Position numbers and translations under genes: made by a program. Source: Polaromonas sp. (GTDB taxonomy: Bacteria > Pseudomonadota > Gammaproteobacteria > Burkholderiales > Burkholderiaceae_C). Taken from it: a stretch of DNA of 32,607 nt. The stretch is taken from assembly GCA_030655515.1 (NCBI GenBank), contig JAURVI010000040.1, positions 1 to 32,607 on the forward strand. Reading direction: 5' to 3'. The notes beneath the pieces were generated by a model that saw only the letters and a list, made by a program, of their open reading frames with translations, had not been told where the DNA came from and made no database searches. Position 1 is the first letter of the stretch. Each line of letters starts with the position of its first letter. This document shows positions 25,592 through 32,607 of the stretch, piece after piece.

Positions 25592-25623
25592 AAAAAAAAT
25601 GGGCGGTGAAAACCCGCCCATTT
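25592..25623 (-). terminator. Strong intrinsic terminator in the rimP leader / after yejF
   Basis: On the minus strand AAATGGGCGG, a 7-nt loop (GTTTTCA) and CCGCCCATTT form a perfect 10-bp stem, running into a tract of eight T. It lies after yejF (end 25725) and before rimP (start 25537). A weaker look-alike follows at 25562-25591 (GGGC, 13-nt loop, GCCC, then TGATTTTTT). It ends yejABEF transcripts and may also attenuate rimP-nusA-infB. Confidence 0.88.
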
Positions 25624-25638
25624 GGTCGTGAAGCTGTC

Positions 25639-25667
25639 ATTGTAACCCGCCGCGCATGTCCGTGCAA
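25639..25667 (-). promoter_or_regulatory. Sigma70 promoter for the rimP-nusA-infB operon
   Basis: On the minus strand the -35 is TTGCAC (25667-25662) and the -10 is TACAAT (25644-25639), with 17 bp between. The predicted start is near 25632, about 95 nt before the rimP ATG and only about 9 nt before the terminator hairpin. I see no comparable promoter between the terminator and rimP. Confidence 0.65.
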
Positions 25668-25724
25668 GCAGTTTTCATGCCCTGTTTGCATGCCCGGCGC
25701 GCCGATTTGCCCGTGCCAGCCCAC

Positions 25725-27410
25725 TCAGACCTGGGCTGCGACCAGTATCCGGGTGTAGGGGTGTTCTGGATGCTCCAGCACTTGGACCACACCGCCCGCT
25801 TCCAGCACCTCGCCGTCCTTCATGACGATCACCTGGTGCGCCATGGCCCGAATCACGTCCACATCGTGGGTGATCAACAGGTAGCTCAGGCCACGCTCAC
25901 GTTGCAGTTTCTGCAAGAGCCGCAACACCTGTTTCTGAATCGTCACGTCCAAAGCGCTGGTCGGTTCGTCCAGCACCAGCAGTTGCGGCTGGATGATCAA
26001 GGCTCTGGCAATTGCCAGCCGCTGGCGTTGGCCGCCTGAAAACTCGTGCGGATACCGTTGCAGCAGGCCGGGGAATTGCTCGGCCCCCACGCTTGTCGCT
26101 TCGCGTACTTCGCCGCCCCCCGAGGGGGCTAATGTCCCTTGGGGCGGCCCGGCAGGAAACTGCGCCTGGCCCATGCCCACGTCAGCCAGCGCCGCGATCA
26201 CCTGCTCGCGGCGCTGAGCCTTTGACAACCCGGCCTGGTGGACCAGCAGCCCTTCGCCGACGATTTCTTCCACAGTCATGCGCGGCGACAGGGATGAAAA
26301 CGGATCCTGAAACACCACCTGCACCGCGCGGCGCATGCGCTTGTTGCTGGCCGCGTCGCGGCTCCAGCGTTGGCCGGCCACCCGCAGTTGCCCCTGGTGC
26401 GGGTGCAAACCCAGCGCAGCCAGCGCCAACGTCGATTTGCCAGATCCGGACTCACCGATTACTCCCAGTGTCTGGCCGGGCGGAATGCTGAAGCTGGCGC
26501 CCTTGACCGCGACAAACTCCCCCGACTTGAACCAGCCCCGCACGCCCGCCAGACGCAGCGGATAGGTGACGCGCAGGTCTTTGGCCTGCATGACCGGCGC
26601 CGCGGCCGGGTCCGGCGGGCTCTCGGCCACGTCGCGCGCCGGCCGGCTGGCGATCAGGCGACGGGTGTAGGCGTGCTGCGGGTCGGCAAACACCTGCGCA
26701 ACCGGGCCGGTTTCCACAATCTGCCCGTCCTCCATCACCGCGATGCGGTCGGCAAAGCGCCGCACCAGGTTCAAATCGTGGGTAATCAGAAGCACCGCCA
26801 TGCCGCTTTGCTGCTGCAATTGGGTCAGCAGGTCCAGAATCTGGAGGCGCAGCGTGACATCGAGCGCCGTGGTGGGCTCGTCGGCCAGCAGCAGTTTGGG
26901 CTGGCAGGCCAGCGCCATCGCAATCATCGCGCGCTGGCGCTGGCCGCCCGACAATTGGTGCGGGAAGGAATTGGCCCGCCGCGCGGCTTCCGGAATGCCG
27001 GTATCCGCTAGCAGTTTAATGGCTGCTTGCGCAGATTCTGTGGGGCTTAGCGCCTTTTTCAGCTCCAGAACTTCAGCAATCTGCCGGCCCACGGTGAACA
27101 GCGGGTTCAGCGCCGTCATCGGCTCCTGAAAGATCATTGCGATGTCCTGGCCGCGGATGCCGCGCAAGGCCCGCTCGGGCAGGGACAGCAGGTCCACCGG
27201 CCCCTCCTGCGCGGCAAACGCCGCCTTGCCGCTGATCTCGGCGTTTTGCACGAGGCGCAGCAGACTCAACGCCGTGACGGTTTTTCCGGAGCCCGACTCG
27301 CCGACCAGCGCGAGCTTTTCACCGGGTTTGATGGAGAAATCGATGCCGCGCACGACCTCCTTACCGGCGAAGGACACGCGCAGGTTGTTGACGTTCAGCA
27401 AAGAGGTCAC
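25725..27410 (-). CDS. yejF: Oligopeptide ABC transporter, fused double ATPase (YejF type)
   Basis: A 561-residue cytoplasmic ATPase with two nucleotide-binding domains in one chain, as in YejF of the YejABEF importer (peptides, microcin C in E. coli). First domain: Walker A GESGSGKT (37-44), LSGGQRQR and LLLADEPTTALD. Second: GESGSGKST (near 318), EFSGGQRQR (near 457) and LLVLDEPTSALD. Repeat P copy 3 (26082-26162) adds about 26 residues at roughly 417-443 (AGPPQGTLAPSGGGEVREAT region), in the helical part of the second domain before its signature motif. The start codon is GTG, overlapping the yejE stop as GTGA. Confidence 0.92.
   Translation of the reverse strand: MTSLLNVNNLRVSFAGKEVVRGIDFSIKPGEKLALVGESGSGKTVTALSLLRLVQNAEISGKAAFAAQEGPVDLLSLPERALRGIRGQDIAMIFQEPMTALNPLFTVGRQIAEVLELKKALSPTESAQAAIKLLADTGIPEAARRANSFPHQLSGGQRQRAMIAMALACQPKLLLADEPTTALDVTLRLQILDLLTQLQQQSGMAVLLITHDLNLVRRFADRIAVMEDGQIVETGPVAQVFADPQHAYTRRLIASRPARDVAESPPDPAAAPVMQAKDLRVTYPLRLAGVRGWFKSGEFVAVKGASFSIPPGQTLGVIGESGSGKSTLALAALGLHPHQGQLRVAGQRWSRDAASNKRMRRAVQVVFQDPFSSLSPRMTVEEIVGEGLLVHQAGLSKAQRREQVIAALADVGMGQAQFPAGPPQGTLAPSGGGEVREATSVGAEQFPGLLQRYPHEFSGGQRQRLAIARALIIQPQLLVLDEPTSALDVTIQKQVLRLLQKLQRERGLSYLLITHDVDVIRAMAHQVIVMKDGEVLEAGGVVQVLEHPEHPYTRILVAAQV
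26082..26162 (-). repeat. Palindromic dispersed repeat P, copy 3 (inside yejF)
   Basis: On the minus strand it reads CAGTTTCCTGCCGGGCCGCC, then GCCCCCTCGGGGGGC, then GAAGTACGCG and ends ACAAGCGTGGGGGCC. It is in frame with YejF, 81 bp long (27 codons), and encodes the same kind of peptide as copy 4. Confidence 0.85.
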
Positions 27411-28555
27411 TTGTCGGCTTTCCTCGGGTCCAGCGCATCGCGCAGCGCGTCACCCATGAAGGTCAGCAGCAGCAAGGTCAGCACCAGCACCGCAAAGGTC
27501 GATAGCGATATCCACCAGGCGTCGATATTCGCCTTGCCCTGGCTCAGCAGCTCGCCCAGCGAGGGCGTGCCGGGGGGTACGCCGAGGCCCAGGAAGTCCA
27601 GCGAGGTCAGCGCCAGAATCGCCGCGCTCATGCGAAAGGGCAAAAAGGCGACGACCGGCGTCAGGCTGTTCGGCAGGATGTGGCGCCACATGATCTGCAG
27701 GTTGCCCACGCCCAGCGCCCGCGCCGACCGGACGTAGTCCATCTGGCGGTTGCGCAGAAACTCGGCGCGCACGTAGTCCGACAGGCCCATCCAGCCAAAC
27801 AGGCTGAGCAGGAACAGCAGCAGAGCCACGCTGGGCGCAAACAGGGCACTGAAAATGATCAAAAGATAAAGCTCGGGCATGGAGCCCCAGATTTCGATGA
27901 AGCGCTGAAAAGCCAGGTCGGTTTTGCCGCCCACATAACCCTGAATCGCCCCGGTGATGATGCCGACCACCACGCCGATCAGCGTCAGCGCCAGGCCGAA
28001 CAGCACGCTGAGCCGGAAGCCGTAAATCAGTTGCGCCAGCAGATCACGCCCCCGGTCGTCGGTGCCGAACAGGTTGTCACGCGACGGCGCCGAGGGGTTG
28101 GGCGCTTGCGCAAAATAGTTGAGCGTGCGCGGGCCATACGGATTGAGCGGATAGATGGACCAGTTGTCGCCTTGCCTGAGCCTGTCGTGGACAAAAGGAT
28201 CGAGATAGTCGGCCGGCGTGTCGAAATCACCGCCAAAGGTTTTCTCGGAATAGTCGGCGACCAGCGGGAAGTAAAATTCGCCCTGGTAACGCACCAGCAG
28301 CGGCCTGTCGTTGGACAGGACCTCGGCAAACAGGCTGAGCACGACGAGCACGCTGAAGACCAGCAGGCTGCGGTAGCCCAGCTTGTTGCGCCGGAAGCGC
28401 TGCCAGGCCCGTCTGGAAGGACTGGCCCCCACGCTTGTCACTGCGTGTACTTCGCTGCCCCCCGAGGGGGCTGATTTCCCTGGGGGCGGCCCGTCGGAAA
28501 ATTGCGCGCCGTCCGCACTGTCAGTCGAATTTGACACGAGGATCCACCCAGACAT
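27407..28555 (-). CDS. yejE: Oligopeptide ABC transporter permease (YejE type), repeat at the N-terminus
   Basis: A 382-residue inner-membrane permease of the OppC/YejE kind. After an N-terminal helix (LLVFSVLVVLSLFAEVLSND, about 65-83) comes a periplasmic loop, then five more membrane segments. The cytoplasmic coupling motif is MDYVRSARALGVGNLQIMWR followed by HILPN. Residues about 17-45 are encoded by repeat P copy 4, just before the RRNKLGYRSLLVF start of the family domain. The start is uncertain: ATG at 28555 overlaps yejB by 35 bp, and a GTG at 28537 would overlap by 17. The stop overlaps yejF. Confidence 0.9.
   Translation of the reverse strand: MSGWILVSNSTDSADGAQFSDGPPPGKSAPSGGSEVHAVTSVGASPSRRAWQRFRRNKLGYRSLLVFSVLVVLSLFAEVLSNDRPLLVRYQGEFYFPLVADYSEKTFGGDFDTPADYLDPFVHDRLRQGDNWSIYPLNPYGPRTLNYFAQAPNPSAPSRDNLFGTDDRGRDLLAQLIYGFRLSVLFGLALTLIGVVVGIITGAIQGYVGGKTDLAFQRFIEIWGSMPELYLLIIFSALFAPSVALLLFLLSLFGWMGLSDYVRAEFLRNRQMDYVRSARALGVGNLQIMWRHILPNSLTPVVAFLPFRMSAAILALTSLDFLGLGVPPGTPSLGELLSQGKANIDAWWISLSTFAVLVLTLLLLTFMGDALRDALDPRKADK
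28423..28503 (-). repeat. Palindromic dispersed repeat P, copy 4 (inside yejE)
   Basis: On the minus strand: AATTTTCCGACGGGCCGCCC, hairpin GCCCCCTCGGGGGGC, then AAGTACACGCAGTGACAAGC and GTGGGGGCCA. It is nearly identical to copy 1 and translated in the same frame as copy 3, giving the GPPPGKSAPSGGSEVHAVTS segment of YejE. Confidence 0.88.
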
Positions 28556-29555
28556 AACAAAGATCGCTCACCAGCTTGGTCACCAGACCAATCAGCGTGA
28601 ACAGGTACAGCGTGCCCAGCACCACCGGGTAGTCGCGCCGGATCACGCTTTCGTAACTGAGCAGACCCAGGCCATCGAGCGAAAACAGGGTTTCGATCAG
28701 CAGCGAGCCGGTGAAAAAAGCGCCGATAAACGCGGAAGGAAAACCCGTGATGATGGGAATCAGCGCATTGCGAAAGACATGCTTCCAGAGCACCTGCCGC
28801 TCGGACAGGCCTTTGGCGCGCGCCGTCAGCACGTACTGCTTGCGGATTTCTTCGAGAAAGGAATTCTTGGTCAGCACCGCCGTCACGGCAAAACTGCCCA
28901 GCACCATGGCCGTCACCGGCAAGGCGATGTGCCACAGGTAGTCCACGATGCGGGCACCCCAGCCCATGGCCTCCCAGTTCGATGAGGTCAGGCCGCGCAA
29001 GGGAAACCACTGGAGTTGCCCGCCAAAAACCACCAGCAAGGCCACGCCCAGGACAAAACCGGGAATCGCATAACCGACCAGCACGATCAGGGTGGTGACA
29101 AAGTCAAACCGCGTGCCGGCCCGCACCGCCTTGGCCACGCCCAGCGGCACCGCAATCAGGTAGCTGATGAAAAAGGTCCACAAGCCCAGGCTGATGGAGA
29201 CAGGCAGTTTTTCCTTCACCAGTTGCCAGACATCCTTGTGCTGGTAAAAACTTTTGCCGAGGTCGAAGCGCGCAAACTGGCCCAGCATCTGGAGAAAACG
29301 CTCATGCACCGGCTTGTCAAAGCCATACAGAGTCTTGATCTCCTCGATGCGCTGCGCGTCCACCCCCTGCCGGCCGCGGTAGCCGGCACCCGCCGCTGCG
29401 GCGCGCTCACCGCCCGAATCCCGCCCCTGCAACTGCGCCACCATCTGCTCGACCGGACCGCCCGGCACAAACTGCACCATGGCAAAGGTCAGCAGCAGAA
29501 CGCCCAGCAAAGTGGGCACCATCAGCAGCAGGCGTTTGAGGATGTAGCTGGCCAT
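28521..29555 (-). CDS. yejB: Oligopeptide ABC transporter permease (YejB type)
   Basis: A 344-residue permease of the OppB/YejB kind. The first membrane helix is at the N-terminus (MASYILKRLLLMVPTLLGVL), followed by the typical FVPGGPVEQMVAQL. A periplasmic insertion rich in Gly/Ala/Arg (about 45-65) comes before YGFDKPVHERF, then five further helices. The coupling loop has RKQYVLTARAKGLSERQVLW and KHVFRNALIPI. ATG at 29555 shares its first base with the yejA stop region (TAATG arrangement); an upstream in-frame ATG at 29582 is less likely. Confidence 0.94.
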   Translation of the reverse strand: MASYILKRLLLMVPTLLGVLLLTFAMVQFVPGGPVEQMVAQLQGRDSGGERAAAAGAGYRGRQGVDAQRIEEIKTLYGFDKPVHERFLQMLGQFARFDLGKSFYQHKDVWQLVKEKLPVSISLGLWTFFISYLIAVPLGVAKAVRAGTRFDFVTTLIVLVGYAIPGFVLGVALLVVFGGQLQWFPLRGLTSSNWEAMGWGARIVDYLWHIALPVTAMVLGSFAVTAVLTKNSFLEEIRKQYVLTARAKGLSERQVLWKHVFRNALIPIITGFPSAFIGAFFTGSLLIETLFSLDGLGLLSYESVIRRDYPVVLGTLYLFTLIGLVTKLVSDLCYVWVDPRVKFD

Positions 29556-31363
29556 TATTTGTTGCTCCCCGAGGCCCACCAAGTGCTCATCGCCCAGGTG
29601 TCGGCCTGGTAATACGGCGGAATCACCGGCGGCAGCACAAAAGGCGCAGGCCGGTACCCGATCAGGAAAGCATCGCCATAGTACTGCGGCACGGAATAAA
29701 AACCATGTGTGAGCACCCGGTCCAGTGCGCGCATGGCGGCACTCAGTTCAGGCCGGGTTTTGGCCGTTACCACCTTCTGCAGCAACGCATCAACCGCCGG
29801 GTCGGCAATGCCCCAGACGTTGGACGAGCCCGGCGTCTTGGCCGCTTCGGAACCAAAACGCTCCAGCAATTCGCTGCCGGGCGCGGTCGAGCCCGGCAGG
29901 CGCAGCGTCGTGACCTCGAAATCAAACGCATCCATCTTCTGCTTGGACAGCGAAAAATCGACCACCCGGTAAGTCATGGTGATGCCTAGCTTTTCCAGCG
30001 CTTTCTGGAAAGGCCCGACGATACGCACCAGCGAGGGCTGGTCGTTGAGAAACTCCATCGTGAAGGCTTCGCCCTTCGCATTGCGCAGCGCACCGTCGCG
30101 GTAGGTCCAGCCGGCCTCGCGCAGCAAGGCTTGCGCCTGCCGCAGGTTCTGCCGCAGGCTGCCCGGCGGCATGGTACTGGGCGAGAGCGGCACCATGCCG
30201 AATACTTCGGGCTTCAGTTGGGCCCGCAACGGCTCCAGCAAGGCCAGTTCGTCCGGCTTGGGCACGCCTTCGGCATGAAACTCGCTGTTCGGGAAATAAC
30301 CATTAACCCTTTTGTAAATGCCGTAAAACAACTGTCGGTTCATCCATTCGAAGTCCATGGCCAGCCCGATGGCGCGCCGCACCCGGACATCCTGGAATTT
30401 TTCCTTGCGCAGGTTGAAGACATAGCCCTGGAAATCGCCGGGGTTGCGGTTCTCGAAAGCACGCTTGACCAGCTCGCCCGAGGTGAACTGCTTGCCGGTG
30501 TACTGGCGCGCCCAGTTGCGGGAGATGAACTCCCGCATGAAGTCGTATTCGCCCGCTTTCAGTCCCTCGAAACGCGAGGTTTCGTCGAGATAGATTTTGA
30601 AGGTGATGCGGTCGAAGTTGAACTGGCCCTTGCGGCTGGGCAGATCGGCGCCCCAGTAGGCGGGGTCACGCACGTAGGTGATGTCGCGCCCCATCGCGCG
30701 GCTGGCCGGCTTGTAGGGGCCGGAGCCTATCGGCAGGTCGGACACAATCTTGTCGAAAGGCTTGCCGGCGCCCCAGGCGCGGCTGAACACCGGCATACCG
30801 CCGACAATCAGCGGCAGCTCCGGGTTCGGCGCCACGAAGTCAAAGCGCACCACGCGATCAGAGAGCACCTTGACGGCCCCGACTTCGGCGTACATGCTGC
30901 GGTATTGCGGCGCGGCCAGCTTGCCCGTCAGTTGCGTGTACGAGTGCAACACGTCGTCGGCCCGCACCGGCGAGCCATCGTGAAACCGCGCCTGGGGGTG
31001 GATGCGGAAGGTCGCCGACAGCCGGTCCGGCGCCACCTCGACATCGTCGGCCAGCAGACCGTAGGCCGTGGTCGGCTCCTCGGCGTTGCCGGTCAGCAGG
31101 CTTTCGATCATCAGCAAACCTATGCCATAAGGCGCGGTGCCGCGCAGCGTAAAGGGGTTGAATTTGTCGAAATTGGTGGGCCGGGTCGGCGGCACCATGC
31201 GGATCTCGCCGCCCTTCGGAGCGGCGGGGTTGACATAATCGAAGTGCGTGAAACCTGCGGGATACTTGATGTCGCCAAACTGCGCGTAGGCATGGGCGGC
31301 CCAGGACGGCACGGCGCTCAGGGCACCCCAGACCAGACACATCGACCGCAGAATAATCCTCAT
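29555..31363 (-). CDS. yejA: Periplasmic oligopeptide-binding protein (YejA type)
   Basis: A 602-residue SBP_bac_5 solute-binding protein, the first gene and specificity component of the yejABEF importer. Signal peptide about residues 1-23 (MRIILRSMCLVWGALSAVPS, cleavage after WAA or AHA). Mature features: FGDIKYPAGFTHFDYVNPAA, PKGGEIRMVPPTRPTNFDKF, FNPFTLRGTAPYGIGL and DFEWMNRQLFYGIYKRVNGY, all matching YejA. ATG at 31363 is chosen over 31381. Ligands are probably short peptides, but are not determined by the sequence. Confidence 0.93.
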   Translation of the reverse strand: MRIILRSMCLVWGALSAVPSWAAHAYAQFGDIKYPAGFTHFDYVNPAAPKGGEIRMVPPTRPTNFDKFNPFTLRGTAPYGIGLLMIESLLTGNAEEPTTAYGLLADDVEVAPDRLSATFRIHPQARFHDGSPVRADDVLHSYTQLTGKLAAPQYRSMYAEVGAVKVLSDRVVRFDFVAPNPELPLIVGGMPVFSRAWGAGKPFDKIVSDLPIGSGPYKPASRAMGRDITYVRDPAYWGADLPSRKGQFNFDRITFKIYLDETSRFEGLKAGEYDFMREFISRNWARQYTGKQFTSGELVKRAFENRNPGDFQGYVFNLRKEKFQDVRVRRAIGLAMDFEWMNRQLFYGIYKRVNGYFPNSEFHAEGVPKPDELALLEPLRAQLKPEVFGMVPLSPSTMPPGSLRQNLRQAQALLREAGWTYRDGALRNAKGEAFTMEFLNDQPSLVRIVGPFQKALEKLGITMTYRVVDFSLSKQKMDAFDFEVTTLRLPGSTAPGSELLERFGSEAAKTPGSSNVWGIADPAVDALLQKVVTAKTRPELSAAMRALDRVLTHGFYSVPQYYGDAFLIGYRPAPFVLPPVIPPYYQADTWAMSTWWASGSNK

Positions 31364-31388
31364 GCGACAATTCTGCATCATCTATCCC

Positions 31389-31473
31389 GCCGTTCGGGCT
31401 GCGCCTGGTGCAACACTGCACCGGCTCAAGCTCTTTCTTAATGCCCTATGACAGGCTCAGGGTGAACGGGCCG
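31389..31473. repeat. Degenerate dispersed repeat Q between yejA and fabI
   Basis: Arms CCGTTCGGGCTGCGCCTG and TGACAGGCTCAGGGTGAACG flank an interior containing a smaller palindrome (GGTGCAACACTGCACC). It fills most of the divergent gap (31364-31504), where the promoters of both genes should lie. Confidence 0.55.
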
Positions 31474-31504
31474 GGTTCCTTTTGTGAGCCGCTGAGAGAC
31501 AAAC

Positions 31505-32317
31505 ATGGGATTTCTTACTGGCAAAAAGCTGCTGATCACCGGCGTACTGTCCAACCGTTCGATTGCCTACGGCGTCGCCAAAGCCTGCCACGCGCAGGGC
31601 GCCGAGCTGGCTTTCAGCTACGTGGGCGAACGCTTCAAGGACCGCATCACCGAGTTTGCCGCCGAATTCGGCTCCAATCTCATCTTTGACTGCGACGTGG
31701 GCGATGATGCGCAGATCGACAAGCTGTTTGCCGATTTAACCCAGACCTGGCCGACATTCGACGGTTTTGTGCATAGCATCGGTTATGCGCCGCGCGAGGC
31801 AATTGCCGGCGATTTTCTGGAAGGTCTGAGCCGGGAAAGCTTCAGGATTGCGCATGACATCAGCGCCTACAGCTTCCCGGCCATGGCCAAAGCCGCCCTG
31901 CCCCACCTGAACCCCAAGTCGGCCTTGCTGACGCTGACCTACCTCGGCGGTGTGCGCACCGTGCCCAACTACAACACCATGGGCCTGGCCAAGGCCAGCC
32001 TGGATTCCTCGGTGCGGTACCTGGCCGAGTCCCTTGGCAACAAGGGGACGGGCATGCGTGTCAACGGCATCAGCGCCGGCCCGATCAGAACCCTGGCCGC
32101 CAGCGGCATCAAGGATTTCGGCAAGCTGCTGGGCATGGTGGCTGCCGCCGCACCGCTGCGCCGCAACGTGACCATTGAGGACGTGGGCAATGTCGCGGCC
32201 TTCCTGCTCAGCGACCTGGCCAGCGGCGTCACGGCCGAGATCACCTACGTGGACGGCGGTTTCAGCCAGACCGCGGGCGTCTCGCGCGACAGCGCCGCGC
32301 CTTCCGAATCGGCCTGA
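31505..32317 (+). CDS. fabI: Enoyl-[acyl-carrier-protein] reductase (NADH)
   Basis: A 270-residue short-chain dehydrogenase that reduces trans-2-enoyl-ACP in the last step of each fatty-acid elongation cycle. N-terminal cofactor motif [17 protein letters not shown]. Catalytic Tyr156 and Lys163 (YNTMGLAK) have the Tyr-x6-Lys spacing of FabI, and Tyr146 in YLGG matches the conserved second tyrosine. [16 protein letters not shown] is the substrate-binding loop. A purine-rich GAGAG precedes the ATG. It is divergent from yejA. Sensitivity to FabI inhibitors such as triclosan would be expected from the family. Confidence 0.96.
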   Translation: MGFLTGKKLLITGVLSNRSIAYGVAKACHAQGAELAFSYVGERFKDRITEFAAEFGSNLIFDCDVGDDAQIDKLFADLTQTWPTFDGFVHSIGYAPREAIAGDFLEGLSRESFRIAHDISAYSFPAMAKAALPHLNPKSALLTLTYLGGVRTVPNYNTMGLAKASLDSSVRYLAESLGNKGTGMRVNGISAGPIRTLAASGIKDFGKLLGMVAAAAPLRRNVTIEDVGNVAAFLLSDLASGVTAEITYVDGGFSQTAGVSRDSAAPSESA

Positions 32318-32402
32318 TGCCAACCTGACTGACGGTCGAAGCCAGTTGTTGGAACCATAGCAAAAAAGAATCTCCAGCCGCCGGCATGGCTCCGGGCGAT
32401 GC

Positions 32403-32607
32403 TTACGCCTTCACGCAGTCGGCGTAGTAGTGTTTCTTGCCGGTGGCGTCTTCCACTTCGACCAGCCCGTGAATATCGGTCTCAAAGCCCGGGCACTGCG
32501 CGTTGAACTCGCGCGAGAACTTCAGGTAGTCAACGATCTTCTTGTTGAACACTTCGCCCGGAACCAAGAGTGGAATGCCGGGCGGGTAAGGCGTGACCAG
32601 GCCGACC
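32403..32607 (-). CDS. Orn/Lys/Arg decarboxylase, C-terminal end (partial at window edge)
   Basis: The last 67 or so codons of a pyridoxal-phosphate-dependent basic amino-acid decarboxylase. The visible part has VTPYPPGIPLLVPGE, conserved in the C-terminal domain of fold-I arginine/lysine/ornithine decarboxylases, then FNKKIVDYLKFSREF, CPGFETDIHGLVE and the terminal YYADCVKA. The catalytic lysine lies beyond the window, so the substrate cannot be decided. It is convergent with fabI, and the 85-bp gap shows no clear terminator. Confidence 0.85.
   Translation of the reverse strand, partial: VGLVTPYPPGIPLLVPGEVFNKKIVDYLKFSREFNAQCPGFETDIHGLVEVEDATGKKHYYADCVKA

Noticed and set aside
25537..25725. 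Initiator tRNA or other tRNA gene upstream of rimP, as in enterobacterial metY-rimP
   Set aside because: No cloverleaf with a CCA end and T-loop is found; the stretch holds the promoter and terminator instead.
26050..26170. Target-site duplication (QFP on both sides) around the repeat in yejF
   Set aside because: The left QFP belongs to the repeat's own AATTTTCC end, which is also present in copies 1 and 4, so it is not a duplication of host sequence.
32318..32402. Bidirectional terminator between fabI and the decarboxylase gene
   Set aside because: The gap has a short A-run but no stable GC-rich stem next to a T-tract in either direction.

Overview
The window is GC-rich proteobacterial chromosome. 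Gene order (rimP-nusA-infB-rbfA-truB-typA, guaB/guaA, ratA-rnfH divergent from smpB), long betaproteobacterial-type IF2 and NusA, and dispersed palindromic repeats suggest a burkholderialean, most likely a Comamonadaceae member of the Polaromonas/Rhodoferax kind. The assignment is an inference from protein style and repeats; no 16S is present.

Layout. (1) 1-5839, minus strand: a Cu(I)/Ag(I) RND efflux operon, with a small exported Cys/Met/His-containing protein, then cusC, cusB and cusA (cusA runs off the left edge). The three periplasmic methionines of the CusA metal path are all present. (2) 5939-9292: an accessory block bounded by an 18-bp near-identical direct repeat. The right copy is the 3' end of guaA, and the left copy still spells the GuaA C-terminus TIEWE-stop. 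I read this as the att scars of a genomic island at the guaA integration hotspot. No integrase remains. Inside are two different AbiE-type (type IV) toxin-antitoxin pairs whose nucleotidyltransferase toxins are both cut off at the start of the catalytic Gly-Gly motif, an apparently intact HigBA-like pair with a good promoter/operator, a small conserved protein, and an internally deleted gene. It looks like a decayed defence island. (3) 9275-12482: guaA and guaB, the two GMP-forming steps. A palindromic repeat lies between them, and a hairpin/MITE-like element lies upstream of guaB. (4) 12797-16798: a DUF4124 secreted protein, rnfH, ratA, smpB, a 3-hydroxyisobutyryl-CoA hydrolase-like enzyme and an EamA transporter. 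(5) 17062-25537: the six-gene translation/transcription operon rimP-nusA-infB-rbfA-truB-typA on the minus strand. Its best promoter sits only about 10 nt before a strong intrinsic terminator, so the leader may be an attenuator. (6) 25725-31363: a yejABEF-type oligopeptide ABC importer with overlapping genes. (7) fabI on the plus strand, and the C-terminal end of an Orn/Lys/Arg decarboxylase at the right edge.

A roughly 80-bp palindromic repeat occurs at least four times. Two copies abut the 3' ends of guaB and typA. Two copies are inside coding sequence (yejE N-terminus, yejF second ATPase domain), on the same strand and in the same frame, so both proteins carry a similar inserted peptide of about 25 residues. 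This resembles the protein-tolerated palindromic elements known from Rickettsia. A second dispersed repeat family appears in intergenic DNA and inside truB.

I found no complete new defence system. The items most worth checking are the guaA-bounded island with its twin toxin truncations, the coding palindromic repeat, and the nusA-operon leader.
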